Shown here: in pieces, positions 49,320 through 58,126 of the stretch | Position numbering within the stretch: position 1 is the stretch's first letter | Layout: the number at the start of each line of letters is the position of its first letter | Assembly (NCBI RefSeq): GCF_001541095.1 | Contig: NZ_LMXH01000007.1 | Location: 10,391 to 74,390 of the forward strand | Length of the DNA: 64,000 bases | Direction: 5' to 3' | Source of the DNA: Paenibacillus sp. FJAT-26967 | GTDB lineage: Bacteria; Bacillota; Bacilli; Paenibacillales; NBRC-103111 | Notes under the pieces: model-generated | Database searches by the model: none | What the model saw: only the letters and a program-made list of their open reading frames with translations | What the model was told of the DNA's origin: nothing | Position numbers and translations under genes: made by a program

Positions 49320-49561
49320 GTGGTCTCGTGATACATTCGGGGGTGGATTCAGCGACTGGAAACACAGCGGATGGAGAGGATTGATAGGCTGTATCTTGCA
49401 AGTCTATGAATGATTTGCACAGTTAATTATGAAGGACGTTATAAGAACCAACATCCGCATGGCGGATAGTCCCCAGCATTATGCCGTTTATTTCGAGGAC
49501 CAAGGCCGCATCAAGGCCGAATTGGCGGTACCGGGCGTCAGAAGGAAATTCCTGTGCCGAT

Positions 49562-50716
49562 TCACATTTCCGCATGCGTAAACATCTCATATAGGCTGCG
49601 ATACTTGTGCAGTTTAGCCAGTACCGCATCGGCCCGGGCCGTACGCTGCTGCAGAGTCCCCTGCAGCAGGATATAAGGGATACGGCGCATGTGCAGATCA
49701 GCCAGTATCTGCTTCTGGAACAGCTGCCGCTTCACATCGCCCGAGCGATCCCATGTGTCGTCATACGGAATGTCCGTATCACACACGAATACGAGATCGT
49801 AGCGGGATGCCGCAGCGTCAGCGAGTTCATGGAGCCGGGGCAGAGCCTCCCCGTAGTAGTCCATCGAGAACTGCAATGTCGTCCGTGCATCGGTATCGAC
49901 GAACAGGAATCTGCGGGCGTCCGCTGCCATCTCGTCTTCCCTGGCTGCATGGCCTTCCGCAATCTCGACCAGCTGCTCCTTCGTTACCCGGCGTCCGATC
50001 TGGTGCTCGGCCCAATACTCCCGTCCGTATTCAGGCATCCAGACGGTATGATGCCGGGCCGCCAGATGCGCGGTAAGGGTGGTCTTGCCGGTGGAAGGGG
50101 CCCCGAGTAAGACGACCCTGGCGATCAGGTCCCGGTACACAACCGGGTCCACATAACGGCGCTCGGCGTAGGGGTCCTGCCGCACACTGGTACCGGAAAC
50201 CGGCACCCGGATGCGCTGCGGATCTACCTGCCGGTTCACGGCTCCGAGCGCCACGCTCATATGCTCACCGTACCGCTCGCTACTGTAGAAGTTCGTGATC
50301 GTCCGGCCGTTCAGCAGCCGGATAATATAATCCTCGTGGCTTGCCTCGATCTCCCGCGTGTAGCCGGTCTCGGACGGTCCTCCCCACGCCTCGATAACCT
50401 GAACGGCCGGATACAATGTCCGAATCCAGCCCGCCCTTACCGGTAGCGGAATATCCGTGACCTCCGGGCTGTCGTAAATGATGACGATCACCTCATCATT
50501 CTCACGGAGTGCCGTCTCGATCATGAGCTGATGCCCTTTATGCAGGGGAGCGAATTTGCCCAGCGTAAGTCCGGTTGTCGGCTTAGTTTGCTTGGTTTGC
50601 TTGGTTTGCTTGGTTTGCTTGGTTTGCTTGGTTGACTCGATTGGCTTGCTTTGCTTGATCGGCGTTGTTAGCTCAGTTTGAGGATTAGTTTCCAATGCAT
50701 ATGCACCTCTTTTCAT
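49562..50716 (-). CDS. nadR: NadR-like NMN adenylyltransferase / ribosylnicotinamide kinase
   Basis: A 384-residue two-domain enzyme. The nucleotidyltransferase domain begins GLTLGKFAPLHKGHQLMIE (GxFxPxHxGH, ~53-71). The kinase domain has P-loop LLGAPSTGKTTLTAHLA (~205-221) and PEYGREYWAEH. It lacks the N-terminal DNA-binding repressor domain of enterobacterial NadR. It turns nicotinamide riboside into NAD via NMN, next to the transporter pnuC. An N-terminal Lys-Gln-Thr repeat (residues ~27-43) precedes the domain. Confidence 0.92.
   Translation of the reverse strand: MKRGAYALETNPQTELTTPIKQSKPIESTKQTKQTKQTKQTKQTKPTTGLTLGKFAPLHKGHQLMIETALRENDEVIVIIYDSPEVTDIPLPVRAGWIRTLYPAVQVIEAWGGPSETGYTREIEASHEDYIIRLLNGRTITNFYSSERYGEHMSVALGAVNRQVDPQRIRVPVSGTSVRQDPYAERRYVDPVVYRDLIARVVLLGAPSTGKTTLTAHLAARHHTVWMPEYGREYWAEHQIGRRVTKEQLVEIAEGHAAREDEMAADARRFLFVDTDARTTLQFSMDYYGEALPRLHELADAAASRYDLVFVCDTDIPYDDTWDRSGDVKRQLFQKQILADLHMRRIPYILLQGTLQQRTARADAVLAKLHKYRSLYEMFTHAEM
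50581..50632 (-). repeat. 9-bp tandem repeat encoding Lys-Gln-Thr
   Basis: Five to six copies of GCTTGGTTT (plus strand) in the N-terminus of nadR. Unit changes preserve the frame, so only linker length would vary. Confidence 0.85.
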
Positions 50717-50746
50717 GAATTTTTATAGTGGGAATCTTAGGTCCTC

Positions 50747-51445
50747 TTAACCTTCAACGGCTCCGTTCATTGTTCCAGGCTGTGCTGCCGCAGATTCCAT
50801 CTCTTTCGCCGCCTTCGCCTGGTCTGCCCTATAGTTCCTTCTCCAAGTTACCAGTCCCGAAATCGCAATTCCCAGATAGATCAAGTAGAGCAGCGCGATC
50901 ATATCCAGCCCTTTATACGCGTACATCCCGACAGACAATACATCGATCACAATCCAGATGATCCAATTCTCCAGAATTTTAGCCGACAGCAGAATCTGAG
51001 CAACAATACTCAGCGTTGCAATAAAAGCATCCACGTATGGAATCGACGCGTCCGTATAGCGCTCCAGCACATATCCCCAGCCGCCCGAGGCTGCTACGAG
51101 AAACAGCGCAAGCGGGAGAATACCCCATCGACGCAGCCTTCGTGTCGGCCTTACGCCTGCCGCCCCTCTGCGTGTCAGCCAGACAATCCAGCCGTAAATG
51201 CTGAGGATGAAGAAGAAGATTTGCAGCGTCATATCCGCATACAGCTTCACTTCCCAGAATGTATAGAAGAAGAGGGCCACGTTGATCATCGAAATCGGCC
51301 AGGCCCATATATTTTCCCTGGCGGTCAGCCACACACAGAGCAAACCCGTCGCGGTGGCGGCAATTTCAAGCGCCGTGGACGAGGTCAGCCAGGCTAACAT
51401 CAAGATGACAGCCAGCAGGATGATTAGCGTCCATATTTTTTTCAT
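50747..51445 (-). CDS. pnuC: Nicotinamide riboside transporter PnuC
   Basis: 232 residues from ATG 51445, which sits 8 nt after GAGGAG; the GTG three codons earlier overlaps that site. Seven hydrophobic segments are visible, with the PnuC signatures WLTARENIWAWPISMIN (~38-54) and WIIWIVIDVLSVGMYAYKGL in the second half. It takes up nicotinamide riboside for NadR, encoded 30 bp downstream. The upstream gap carries a candidate NrtR operator. Confidence 0.93.
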   Translation of the reverse strand: MKKIWTLIILLAVILMLAWLTSSTALEIAATATGLLCVWLTARENIWAWPISMINVALFFYTFWEVKLYADMTLQIFFFILSIYGWIVWLTRRGAAGVRPTRRLRRWGILPLALFLVAASGGWGYVLERYTDASIPYVDAFIATLSIVAQILLSAKILENWIIWIVIDVLSVGMYAYKGLDMIALLYLIYLGIAISGLVTWRRNYRADQAKAAKEMESAAAQPGTMNGAVEG

Positions 51446-51473
51446 AGGAAACACTCCTCATATAATTAATATA

Positions 51474-51497
51474 ATAATATCAAAACGACAATATTAA
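51474..51497 (-). promoter_or_regulatory. Candidate NrtR operator upstream of pnuC
   Basis: ATAATATCAAAACGACAATATTA contains the inverted repeat TAATAT-N10-ATATTA and matches most of a second copy upstream of nrtR. Confidence 0.5.
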
Positions 51498-51513
51498 ACC
51501 TTAAAAGAGAAGC

Positions 51514-52437
51514 CTAGCTGTAAATGGACAGCTGAGGCGAATAATCGGTAAACCGGTATAGCTGTGCGGCACGCTGCGAATATTGGTTGGACAGCTTCCG
51601 CTTCCCTTGATGATCGAGAATCTCTTCGATAATTCCTTCCCGGCTCTGTGTGGACGTAATCTTGCGGATAAAATTCCGCTCTTCGAACTCGGGCACGACG
51701 GTCTGAATGACCTGATACAGCTCACTCATCGTGAATTCCGCGGGAAGAAATTCCTTAGCGATAGTCGTGGTCAGCATGTGCTGCCTGATTCGGTCTGCCG
51801 CGTCCCGCAGAATCTGCTTGTGGTCAAAGGCAAGCTCCATTCCAAGCGCCTCCTCCACTGTAAAAAGCCTGACGTCCGCTGCATCATCCGCCGCCTGACG
51901 GCCCGCCAAGTACTGCTCATGCACGAGGGCAAAGAATGCATGCGAGATAATCCAGCCTCTCGGGTCGCGATGCGGCGTGCTGTACACATTGAAATACTCC
52001 ATGTGTACGTCCGCGACGCCTGTTTCCTCTTTCAGCTCGCGTCTCGCGCAGTCGTACATGGTTTCCGTCTCTTTGCAGAAGCCGCCGGGAAGCGCCCACT
52101 GCCCTGCGAACGGCCAGCTTTTACGCTGAATCAGCAGTACTTGCAGTTCGCGGTGCGGCAGCGACTTCTTAGCCGTCTTCCTGGCGGTGGACGTGATCGT
52201 GAAAATCACGATGTCCGCAGGGGCCCCGTCCGGCGTCCGGTACTTGCCCGCCGAATAGCCGTCGGCCTCGCTGCCATTCGGGGCAGCTTGACCGGATGCG
52301 CTTTCGGCGGATTCGGCATCGGATGCGGGGCGTTTAGCAGCCGGTAACTCTGCTGCTCTATTCTGTGCGGTCGCGGCTGTCTGCGAAGATTCAGATGCCG
52401 CTTGGTTGAAGCTGCTGGTCATTTTGGGTGGATTCAA
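51514..52437 (-). CDS. nrtR: NrtR-type NUDIX regulator of NAD metabolism
   Basis: A 307-residue protein: a low-complexity Ala/Ser/Glu-rich N-terminus (~1-75), a NUDIX domain with GGFCKETETMYDCARRELKE (Nudix box G-x5-E-x7-RE) at ~115-140, and a C-terminal winged helix (FTMSELYQVIQTVVPE, then FIRKITSTQSREGI). NrtR repressors bind ADP-ribose at the Nudix domain and control NAD salvage genes. The pnuC-nadR pair downstream and the repeated AT-rich motif before nrtR and pnuC agree. An ADP-ribose hydrolase without regulatory role is less likely given the C-terminal domain. Confidence 0.87.
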   Translation of the reverse strand: MNPPKMTSSFNQAASESSQTAATAQNRAAELPAAKRPASDAESAESASGQAAPNGSEADGYSAGKYRTPDGAPADIVIFTITSTARKTAKKSLPHRELQVLLIQRKSWPFAGQWALPGGFCKETETMYDCARRELKEETGVADVHMEYFNVYSTPHRDPRGWIISHAFFALVHEQYLAGRQAADDAADVRLFTVEEALGMELAFDHKQILRDAADRIRQHMLTTTIAKEFLPAEFTMSELYQVIQTVVPEFEERNFIRKITSTQSREGIIEEILDHQGKRKLSNQYSQRAAQLYRFTDYSPQLSIYS

Positions 52438-52475
52438 AGCTGCACCTGCCTTTCTGAATTTATATAATCATTATG

Positions 52476-52499
52476 ATAATATCAATATGACACATTAAA
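52476..52499 (-). promoter_or_regulatory. Candidate NrtR operator upstream of nrtR
   Basis: ATAATATCAATATGACACATTAA, nearly the same as the site before pnuC (shared ATAATATCAA, then GACA and TTAA at equal spacing); suggests autoregulation. Confidence 0.5.
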
Positions 52500-52525
52500 T
52501 AAAAAGTGTCAACTTCAGTTTAGTG

Positions 52526-53164
52526 CTATACGACTCTTTCCAGAGCATAACGATGAATCTGGAATACCTGATCACACAGCAGGTCGATATCCTCTTGATT
52601 ATGACTCGTTAAGAGAATCGTCTTTCCCTCCTTTTTAAACGTTAAAAGCAGTTCACGAATGGATTGAACACTGTCTGCATCCAAAGCATTAAAAGGCTCG
52701 TCCAGGATCAGAACTTCCTGCCTTTCCATAATAGCCTGGGCAAGCGCCAGCTTTTGTTTCATTCCCAGCGAGTAATTCTTCACTTTCTGCTCCGCATCAG
52801 GATTAAGACCTACTTGCGTCATCGCTTGCCTGATCTCCTGGGGCGTAATGCGACCCTGGATATCCGCGAGCCGCTTCAAATTCATATACCCCGTGATGCC
52901 CCCGATATAGCCGGGACGGTCGATAATAATTCCGAAATTAACCGGAAAATGAGAGCGCTTATCGCGGTAAACCGGATTAATCGTAATCTCCCCTGCATCG
53001 GGATGTATAAATCCGCAGATCATTTTAAACAAAACCGATTTGCCGGAACCGTTATGCCCGACGATTCCGTGAATCTTGCCTTGGTCAAACTCAGCAGTCG
53101 CATGTTCGAATAATTGAATCCCTTTATAGGATTTACTCACATTATCAAGGTTAATCACCTTCAT
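52526..53164 (-). CDS. ABC transporter ATP-binding protein
   Basis: A 212-residue ATPase: Walker A GHNGSGKSVLF (~36-46), signature NYSLGMKQKLALAQA (~131-145), Walker B EVLILDEPFNAL and H-loop TSHNQED. It is short, as in small ABC-2 systems for peptides or bacteriocin immunity. It is the last gene of a three-gene operon with the two permease genes upstream (16 bp gap). The cargo is unknown. Confidence 0.9.
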   Translation of the reverse strand: MKVINLDNVSKSYKGIQLFEHATAEFDQGKIHGIVGHNGSGKSVLFKMICGFIHPDAGEITINPVYRDKRSHFPVNFGIIIDRPGYIGGITGYMNLKRLADIQGRITPQEIRQAMTQVGLNPDAEQKVKNYSLGMKQKLALAQAIMERQEVLILDEPFNALDADSVQSIRELLLTFKKEGKTILLTSHNQEDIDLLCDQVFQIHRYALERVV

Positions 53165-53180
53165 ATCTCCCGCTCCCTTG

Positions 53181-54698
53181 TTACAATGAAATTTTTCTTT
53201 TCCTGAACAAATAAATAATCAAACCTATCTCTAGAAGAAGATAAGTGACCAATACAATCGTAATCCGGAATATTGCATGGCTCCCTTGCGCGACATAGCC
53301 CATGCTGTTTAGTGCAAACGGAAGCCATTGATCAGGATTAATGAAAGGCAGACCCATCACGATTAGGAAACCTATTGCACCTAGGCTGTAAGCGGCTTCC
53401 TGCCAGATCCAGCTTACAATAAATACGATCAGAATGTAGTTCAGCATCTGGAGCAGCCCATTAATAAAGAATTGATACAAGTAATAGGGAAGTAAAGCAG
53501 ATTCAGCCCCTCCCCCATTCCATTTCATATTGAGCCCTTGCAGGAGACCGGATACGATTGCGGCACCAGCGAGCAGAAGCAAAAGTCCAAGTATACTCAG
53601 TACGGTCTTCTTCATCATTTGCCCAAACCAGCGGTTGAGGGACTTATAACGAATCAGCAAGTAATAAATACGGCCATTCAATAGTTGGCTCAAATGCAGC
53701 TGAAATAAATATACAAATCCTACAAAGACCACACAGTAAAATAAATAGACGTACAGGGAAAATCCTTCTTCAGAAACCCCATAGAACAATAAGTAGAGGT
53801 TCTCCCAGACCGTCGCAACCCTCACACCCGGATGCGTGAATTGTGTGGCAATTCCCAATACGCAAATGGCGATATAAACAGGGATACGGTAGTAATCAGC
53901 CAGAAAAGTACATATTCTCCTCATTTTCGCCTTACTCCGAACAGCGATGAAAGCAAAGCAGAGAATCATGAAGAAAGACATGACGAGAAATGGCGGTAGT
54001 AGAGAATTAAAAGAATCATAAGAATAAGAAAGGATGCTATAGTTGGTTACTTTCGCATAATGGTACGAGGCCGGCACAACTTTAAACGATAGGACGGCTC
54101 CGATAAATAGAAACACACTTGTTCCTGCCATCACCCCAGGCTTTGGGAACAAAACGTAAACCGAGGCCGCAAGCACATGAATCGTAATCAGAAACAGACT
54201 GATTAAAGCCGTCTGGATCAACAAAATCAGCCAGGGAGAAAAACCCGTTTTCTGTAAGGAGAAGAGAAAGACATTCATAGGTCCTTCCGTAGATCCCCAG
54301 ATACTCCAATCACTTTCCTGCGGAAGACCCGCAGTGACTACAAAGCTTACGATTATCCACAGAAGTTGAAGGAGTAATAAATACGGACAGATCTTGAGAA
54401 TCGTATAGAACATCCACTTCGGAAAACTTTTAAGCCGGATAAGAAGCGTATATTCCCACTCTTTGATTAGCATCTGACCGGATAAAAATAACCAGAAAGG
54501 GAGGAGCAGATACAGAATAAAAAAAGGACTGTTCAAACTCGTAAAAACGATATCCCATTGATTGAAGGAAAGCTCCTGCTGATTCGCATAGGCCGTTACC
54601 TTCGTTCGGGTACTCCATCCAAAGAGGACAAAAATGAAAACCGCGAACATCCATTTCCATGTTATGAACTCGTGCCACATCTCTCTCCAATATCTCAT
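53181..54698 (-). CDS. Large ABC-2-like permease
   Basis: A 505-residue membrane protein with about twelve hydrophobic segments (MRYWREMWHEFITWKWMFAV at the N-terminus). No recognised catalytic motif; the length and partner ATPase suggest a permease with duplicated ABC-2 halves. The start overlaps the stop of the upstream 263-residue permease by 4 bp. Transport direction and cargo cannot be read from sequence. Confidence 0.75.
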   Translation of the reverse strand: MRYWREMWHEFITWKWMFAVFIFVLFGWSTRTKVTAYANQQELSFNQWDIVFTSLNSPFFILYLLLPFWLFLSGQMLIKEWEYTLLIRLKSFPKWMFYTILKICPYLLLLQLLWIIVSFVVTAGLPQESDWSIWGSTEGPMNVFLFSLQKTGFSPWLILLIQTALISLFLITIHVLAASVYVLFPKPGVMAGTSVFLFIGAVLSFKVVPASYHYAKVTNYSILSYSYDSFNSLLPPFLVMSFFMILCFAFIAVRSKAKMRRICTFLADYYRIPVYIAICVLGIATQFTHPGVRVATVWENLYLLFYGVSEEGFSLYVYLFYCVVFVGFVYLFQLHLSQLLNGRIYYLLIRYKSLNRWFGQMMKKTVLSILGLLLLLAGAAIVSGLLQGLNMKWNGGGAESALLPYYLYQFFINGLLQMLNYILIVFIVSWIWQEAAYSLGAIGFLIVMGLPFINPDQWLPFALNSMGYVAQGSHAIFRITIVLVTYLLLEIGLIIYLFRKRKISL

Positions 54699-55486
54699 GC
54701 CAGATTGCCATTGCGTTCCAAGTTCTTAGTCGCATGGACGTACAATGCCATACAGAGGAAGGTAAGAAATGCCAGAGGTACACAAGCAGTCCAAATGGGC
54801 ATCTGCACGGAGCTAAACGGGAAGATTGCGTCTGGAAAACGGAATGCTTTCATATTCGCCGAACTCGTGATGAAGCTTCCAAGAATATAGAGAAGAAACG
54901 GGAATGATATCGCTGCAAATTGATTCCGCATGATTAACACCATAAAGAAACCAAGCGAAGCAAAAACGGCCGCATTCAAAGCTACCCACCCCGAATAAAG
55001 GAAACCGTAAGTCAGTGAGCCATATTGCAGCAGTTGTGTGAACGTATGCCGGGTGTACGACTCTTGAACAACGGTAACCTCATTTAATTTGTATAACTCA
55101 GGATGATAGTCAACCAACCCGAACAGAGGCGAGATATAGAATGAAAAGAGGAAATAACCGAACGTAAACACAAAAAAAGTCCCCCAGGTAAGCAGAAAAT
55201 TAGCGGCAAACTTAATCCGCAGCAATTTCCGGAGGGGAAACCGCATGCGCGTATACACAATAAACCGGTTTTTGATTTCCCCCGCAAATACACCTAAATA
55301 AACCAGGGCAGCTAAAATTACAAAAGCAAGAGGCAGTACGCCCTCCAGCATAAAAGTAAATACATCTAACCGATCCCTGAAGGAGTAGTTATTGCGCTGA
55401 AACATAAAGTAAATGAACGGCCACAGCATCAGAATAAGCGAGATCACGACGCGCTTGAACGATAGGGCACTGCGGACCTCTTTCAT
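54695..55486 (-). CDS. ABC transporter membrane protein
   Basis: A 263-residue, six-to-seven-span membrane protein (MKEVRSALSFKRVVISLILM), first gene of the three-gene ABC operon. It resembles small ABC-2 permeases of peptide-export or lantibiotic-immunity systems, but no cognate peptide gene or response regulator is present. It overlaps the 505-residue partner by 4 bp. Confidence 0.72.
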   Translation of the reverse strand: MKEVRSALSFKRVVISLILMLWPFIYFMFQRNNYSFRDRLDVFTFMLEGVLPLAFVILAALVYLGVFAGEIKNRFIVYTRMRFPLRKLLRIKFAANFLLTWGTFFVFTFGYFLFSFYISPLFGLVDYHPELYKLNEVTVVQESYTRHTFTQLLQYGSLTYGFLYSGWVALNAAVFASLGFFMVLIMRNQFAAISFPFLLYILGSFITSSANMKAFRFPDAIFPFSSVQMPIWTACVPLAFLTFLCMALYVHATKNLERNGNLA

Positions 55487-55655
55487 AACGGAATAAGATA
55501 TAAGACAACATCCTCTCTATAAAGTTCTTTCACCTGACATCTCAAAATGGCTTACTCCTGCACCTCCATCTATTAGACGAATCTTTGATATGATTTGTTT
55601 TATTTTTACAAATATTCCACTTTATCATCACGCTTGCTACCTTACCCTCGCATAT

Positions 55656-55688
55656 AAAAAAGCCCCGGCTGATCCTGCCAGCCGAAGC
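55656..55688 (-). terminator. Terminator after the large methyltransferase
   Basis: Minus strand GCTTCGGCT / AGCCGGGGC (with G-U pairs) followed by TTTTTTAT. Confidence 0.8.
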
Positions 55689-55706
55689 GAGTTATTACGT
55701 AATTTT

Positions 55707-57947
55707 TTAAGACTGTGATGCACCAGTAACATCAGCCGCCCTTCGGCCGCTATCTTTTTTCTCAATCACAATCAAGCATGTGCTGTCCGGCAGAGGTACT
55801 TCGCTCCCTTGTTCATCGGTAAAGACGACTTTACCGGCCAATGCCTCCGTATAGCCTTCCTGCAGAAAATGCCGGGTCTCGATAATTTGCGCTTCCTCCC
55901 CCAGCGTCTGCCGTATAAACGATTCGTACTCGGATGGAGTGAAGTACCCGAACTGCTCCTGCACTTCGTGCACGTAAGCTTCTTCCCCCCACGTATAGGT
56001 GTACAGAAATTCCATCGCATCGTTAACCGGCATGATCGCTTCACCATCATTTGTCAGCTCATAGCGGATCGGACGCCCGGCAAAATCCTTGGCATACCGG
56101 CGCAGCCACTCCCGGTCTTCCCCGTCCAGGAAACGGATACGGCGCATAAGACCGTCCGGCTCGGTCATAATGCCGTCGCGGATAATAATCCGTCCGCCGG
56201 GTGCCAGCACTTCAAAGGCGCTGCGAAGGGCCGCACCGACCGTGTCCGGGTTGAATTTGCTGCCGTTCCACTCGATATACGAATACAGCTCATGCAGAAT
56301 CGAGGAAAAAATTACAGTGCCGATGCTCCCCGGCTCCACGTAATCCTTGAGGTTCAGCGCATCGCCTCTTTGCACCTCCCAGCGGTGATTCCCAAGCTGT
56401 TTCTTGCGCTGGAGGGCTTCGATTACATTCGCGGATATATCGATCCCGATCGGCTTGGTATCCGGCAGGTGCTGCTCGATCAGATCCAGCATCACGCCTC
56501 CTCCGGGCCCGATATCGATTACGCGCTCTCCGGTGATATAGTCCAGCATAATGCTTTTATAATCCGCAGTCGCGTTCATGTCCGCCAGATAGTCTTCCTC
56601 GTTATGAAAACGGTCGTACGCATCCCGCCGGAGCTCGAAAAGATCGAATAAGAGAAGTACCGCCTTCTCATATAGAGGGGATTTCTCCGCTTCCACGCAG
56701 AATTCGATCAGCTTCTCCGCTGCTGCCGAGAACTCGAACGTGAAGAACACGGTATCCGCCAGACTGCCGCTCCGCTCCACCCGATGTGCCAGATGCTGGT
56801 TAGACCTTCTGCTGCGGCCCGTCACAATATCTTCAAAAGACAGCTCACGAAGATATTTCTCAATGATCCGTTTCTTGTAGACATTGATCTTCTTCATGCC
56901 CCGGTAATCGTAATACATCGCATTCATCAGGCGTTCGAAGCTAATGTGATTAACGCCCCTTGCCTGTGCAGAAGGTTCTTCCTTCACAGCGAGCAGCAGC
57001 ACTTTCACGACCTCTTCCAGAGTGAAATCTTGAAGAGCAGACTCCACATACCAGAGCGTGGCGTCCTCCAGCGGGCGAAGCAGCGTCTCCAGATCGCGGC
57101 TATGAGGCGCGGAAGGCGCAGACCCGTCGACCCGCGCCCCTGCGGCTGCCGCTGTGCTCACGGACTGCTCCACCTGCTTGTACCCGTCATCGAAGTTCTC
57201 TCCCCTTCGGATAGAGCCGGCCCTCAGCCTGCGCAGCCGGTCCTCCAGCGTCAGTCTTCCCGGACCGGCTCCGTCTGCGATGTATCCGATCAGATCCTCG
57301 ACCTCGGAGCGGACTTCTTCCCACAGCTGCGGTGATACGGCCGTGATGATGCACTGGTTCAGCGGCATCAGCAGACTGGCCAGCTCTCCCGGAGCAAGCA
57401 GCCCTTGATGAACTAACTGAAGCAGAGGAAGGTTGCCCTGGAACGGGACCTCTCCCCGTATGTATTGGCCGATCAGGCCGTGAGTTTCGATTAGCGTGTG
57501 AATGACCGAAGTTCTTCCCTGGAACGGGACCGGGGCTGAGGCTGCTGTAGTTGTAACTGCACGTTGATCCATACCCTCAGCTTGTACGAACGTGTCATAG
57601 ATCTGCGCAGAGCCGATGTTATGAACGAACAAGTTAATTCCGGCTTTCTGCCATTGGAGCCGCTGGCGCAGAGTTCCGCCTTTGGCCGTCTCCGACCAGA
57701 CCAGCACTTCCTCCAGAATCTCGCGCACCCAGAAAGACAACTTCAGTCCGTCCAGTACTTCCAGCGTACGCTCTACATAATCCAGCACCGGATTCGCATT
57801 TGCCAGTTCCTGAAGCGATTGAATCCGCTCCAGATTCACCACACGTTCCTCCGCAGAGACGAGATAATGGAGCCACGGAATATCCTTTTCGGATACAGAT
57901 TCATCTCCATGACGGTAGGCCGAAATAGCAGATAATGCTCTAAGCAT
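55707..57947 (-). CDS. Large protein with C-terminal class I methyltransferase domain
   Basis: 746 residues from ATG 57947 (preceded by GAGGTG). The C-terminal ~290 residues are a class I AdoMet methyltransferase: VIDIGPGGGVMLDLIE (motif I, ~468), GIDISANVIEAL, GTVIFSSILHELY and LAPGGRIIIRDGI. The N-terminal ~450 residues are helical, show no motif I know, and include an Ala/Ser-rich linker (~265-285). Methyltransferases of this kind usually have ~250-residue partners, so the large N-domain is unusual. It is monocistronic with its own terminator. The substrate is unknown. Confidence 0.75.
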   Translation of the reverse strand: MLRALSAISAYRHGDESVSEKDIPWLHYLVSAEERVVNLERIQSLQELANANPVLDYVERTLEVLDGLKLSFWVREILEEVLVWSETAKGGTLRQRLQWQKAGINLFVHNIGSAQIYDTFVQAEGMDQRAVTTTAASAPVPFQGRTSVIHTLIETHGLIGQYIRGEVPFQGNLPLLQLVHQGLLAPGELASLLMPLNQCIITAVSPQLWEEVRSEVEDLIGYIADGAGPGRLTLEDRLRRLRAGSIRRGENFDDGYKQVEQSVSTAAAAGARVDGSAPSAPHSRDLETLLRPLEDATLWYVESALQDFTLEEVVKVLLLAVKEEPSAQARGVNHISFERLMNAMYYDYRGMKKINVYKKRIIEKYLRELSFEDIVTGRSRRSNQHLAHRVERSGSLADTVFFTFEFSAAAEKLIEFCVEAEKSPLYEKAVLLLFDLFELRRDAYDRFHNEEDYLADMNATADYKSIMLDYITGERVIDIGPGGGVMLDLIEQHLPDTKPIGIDISANVIEALQRKKQLGNHRWEVQRGDALNLKDYVEPGSIGTVIFSSILHELYSYIEWNGSKFNPDTVGAALRSAFEVLAPGGRIIIRDGIMTEPDGLMRRIRFLDGEDREWLRRYAKDFAGRPIRYELTNDGEAIMPVNDAMEFLYTYTWGEEAYVHEVQEQFGYFTPSEYESFIRQTLGEEAQIIETRHFLQEGYTEALAGKVVFTDEQGSEVPLPDSTCLIVIEKKDSGRRAADVTGASQS

Positions 57948-58126
57948 AAGAAACACCTCACACCTCTCCACACCAAATTAATATAACTCCACGTACACCA
58001 GACATTCATTCTCCTGATATTCTCCTAATCCCCGTCCCCATCGCTGTGATGATCGCCCGAATCTCAAGGTTAAGCAGGATTTTGTCCAGACGTGCCTTTC
58101 CGGGCCAAGATCGCCTGTTGGCCTTG

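Noticed and set aside
49429-49581. 50-codon plus-strand frame starting MKDVIRTNIRMADSPQ
   Set aside because: Its sequence looks protein-like, but there is no ribosome-binding site and it overlaps the 3' end of nadR; not supportable.
49423-49629. 67-codon minus-strand frame overlapping the nadR end
   Set aside because: No ribosome-binding site, overlap with a conserved gene, no recognisable sequence.
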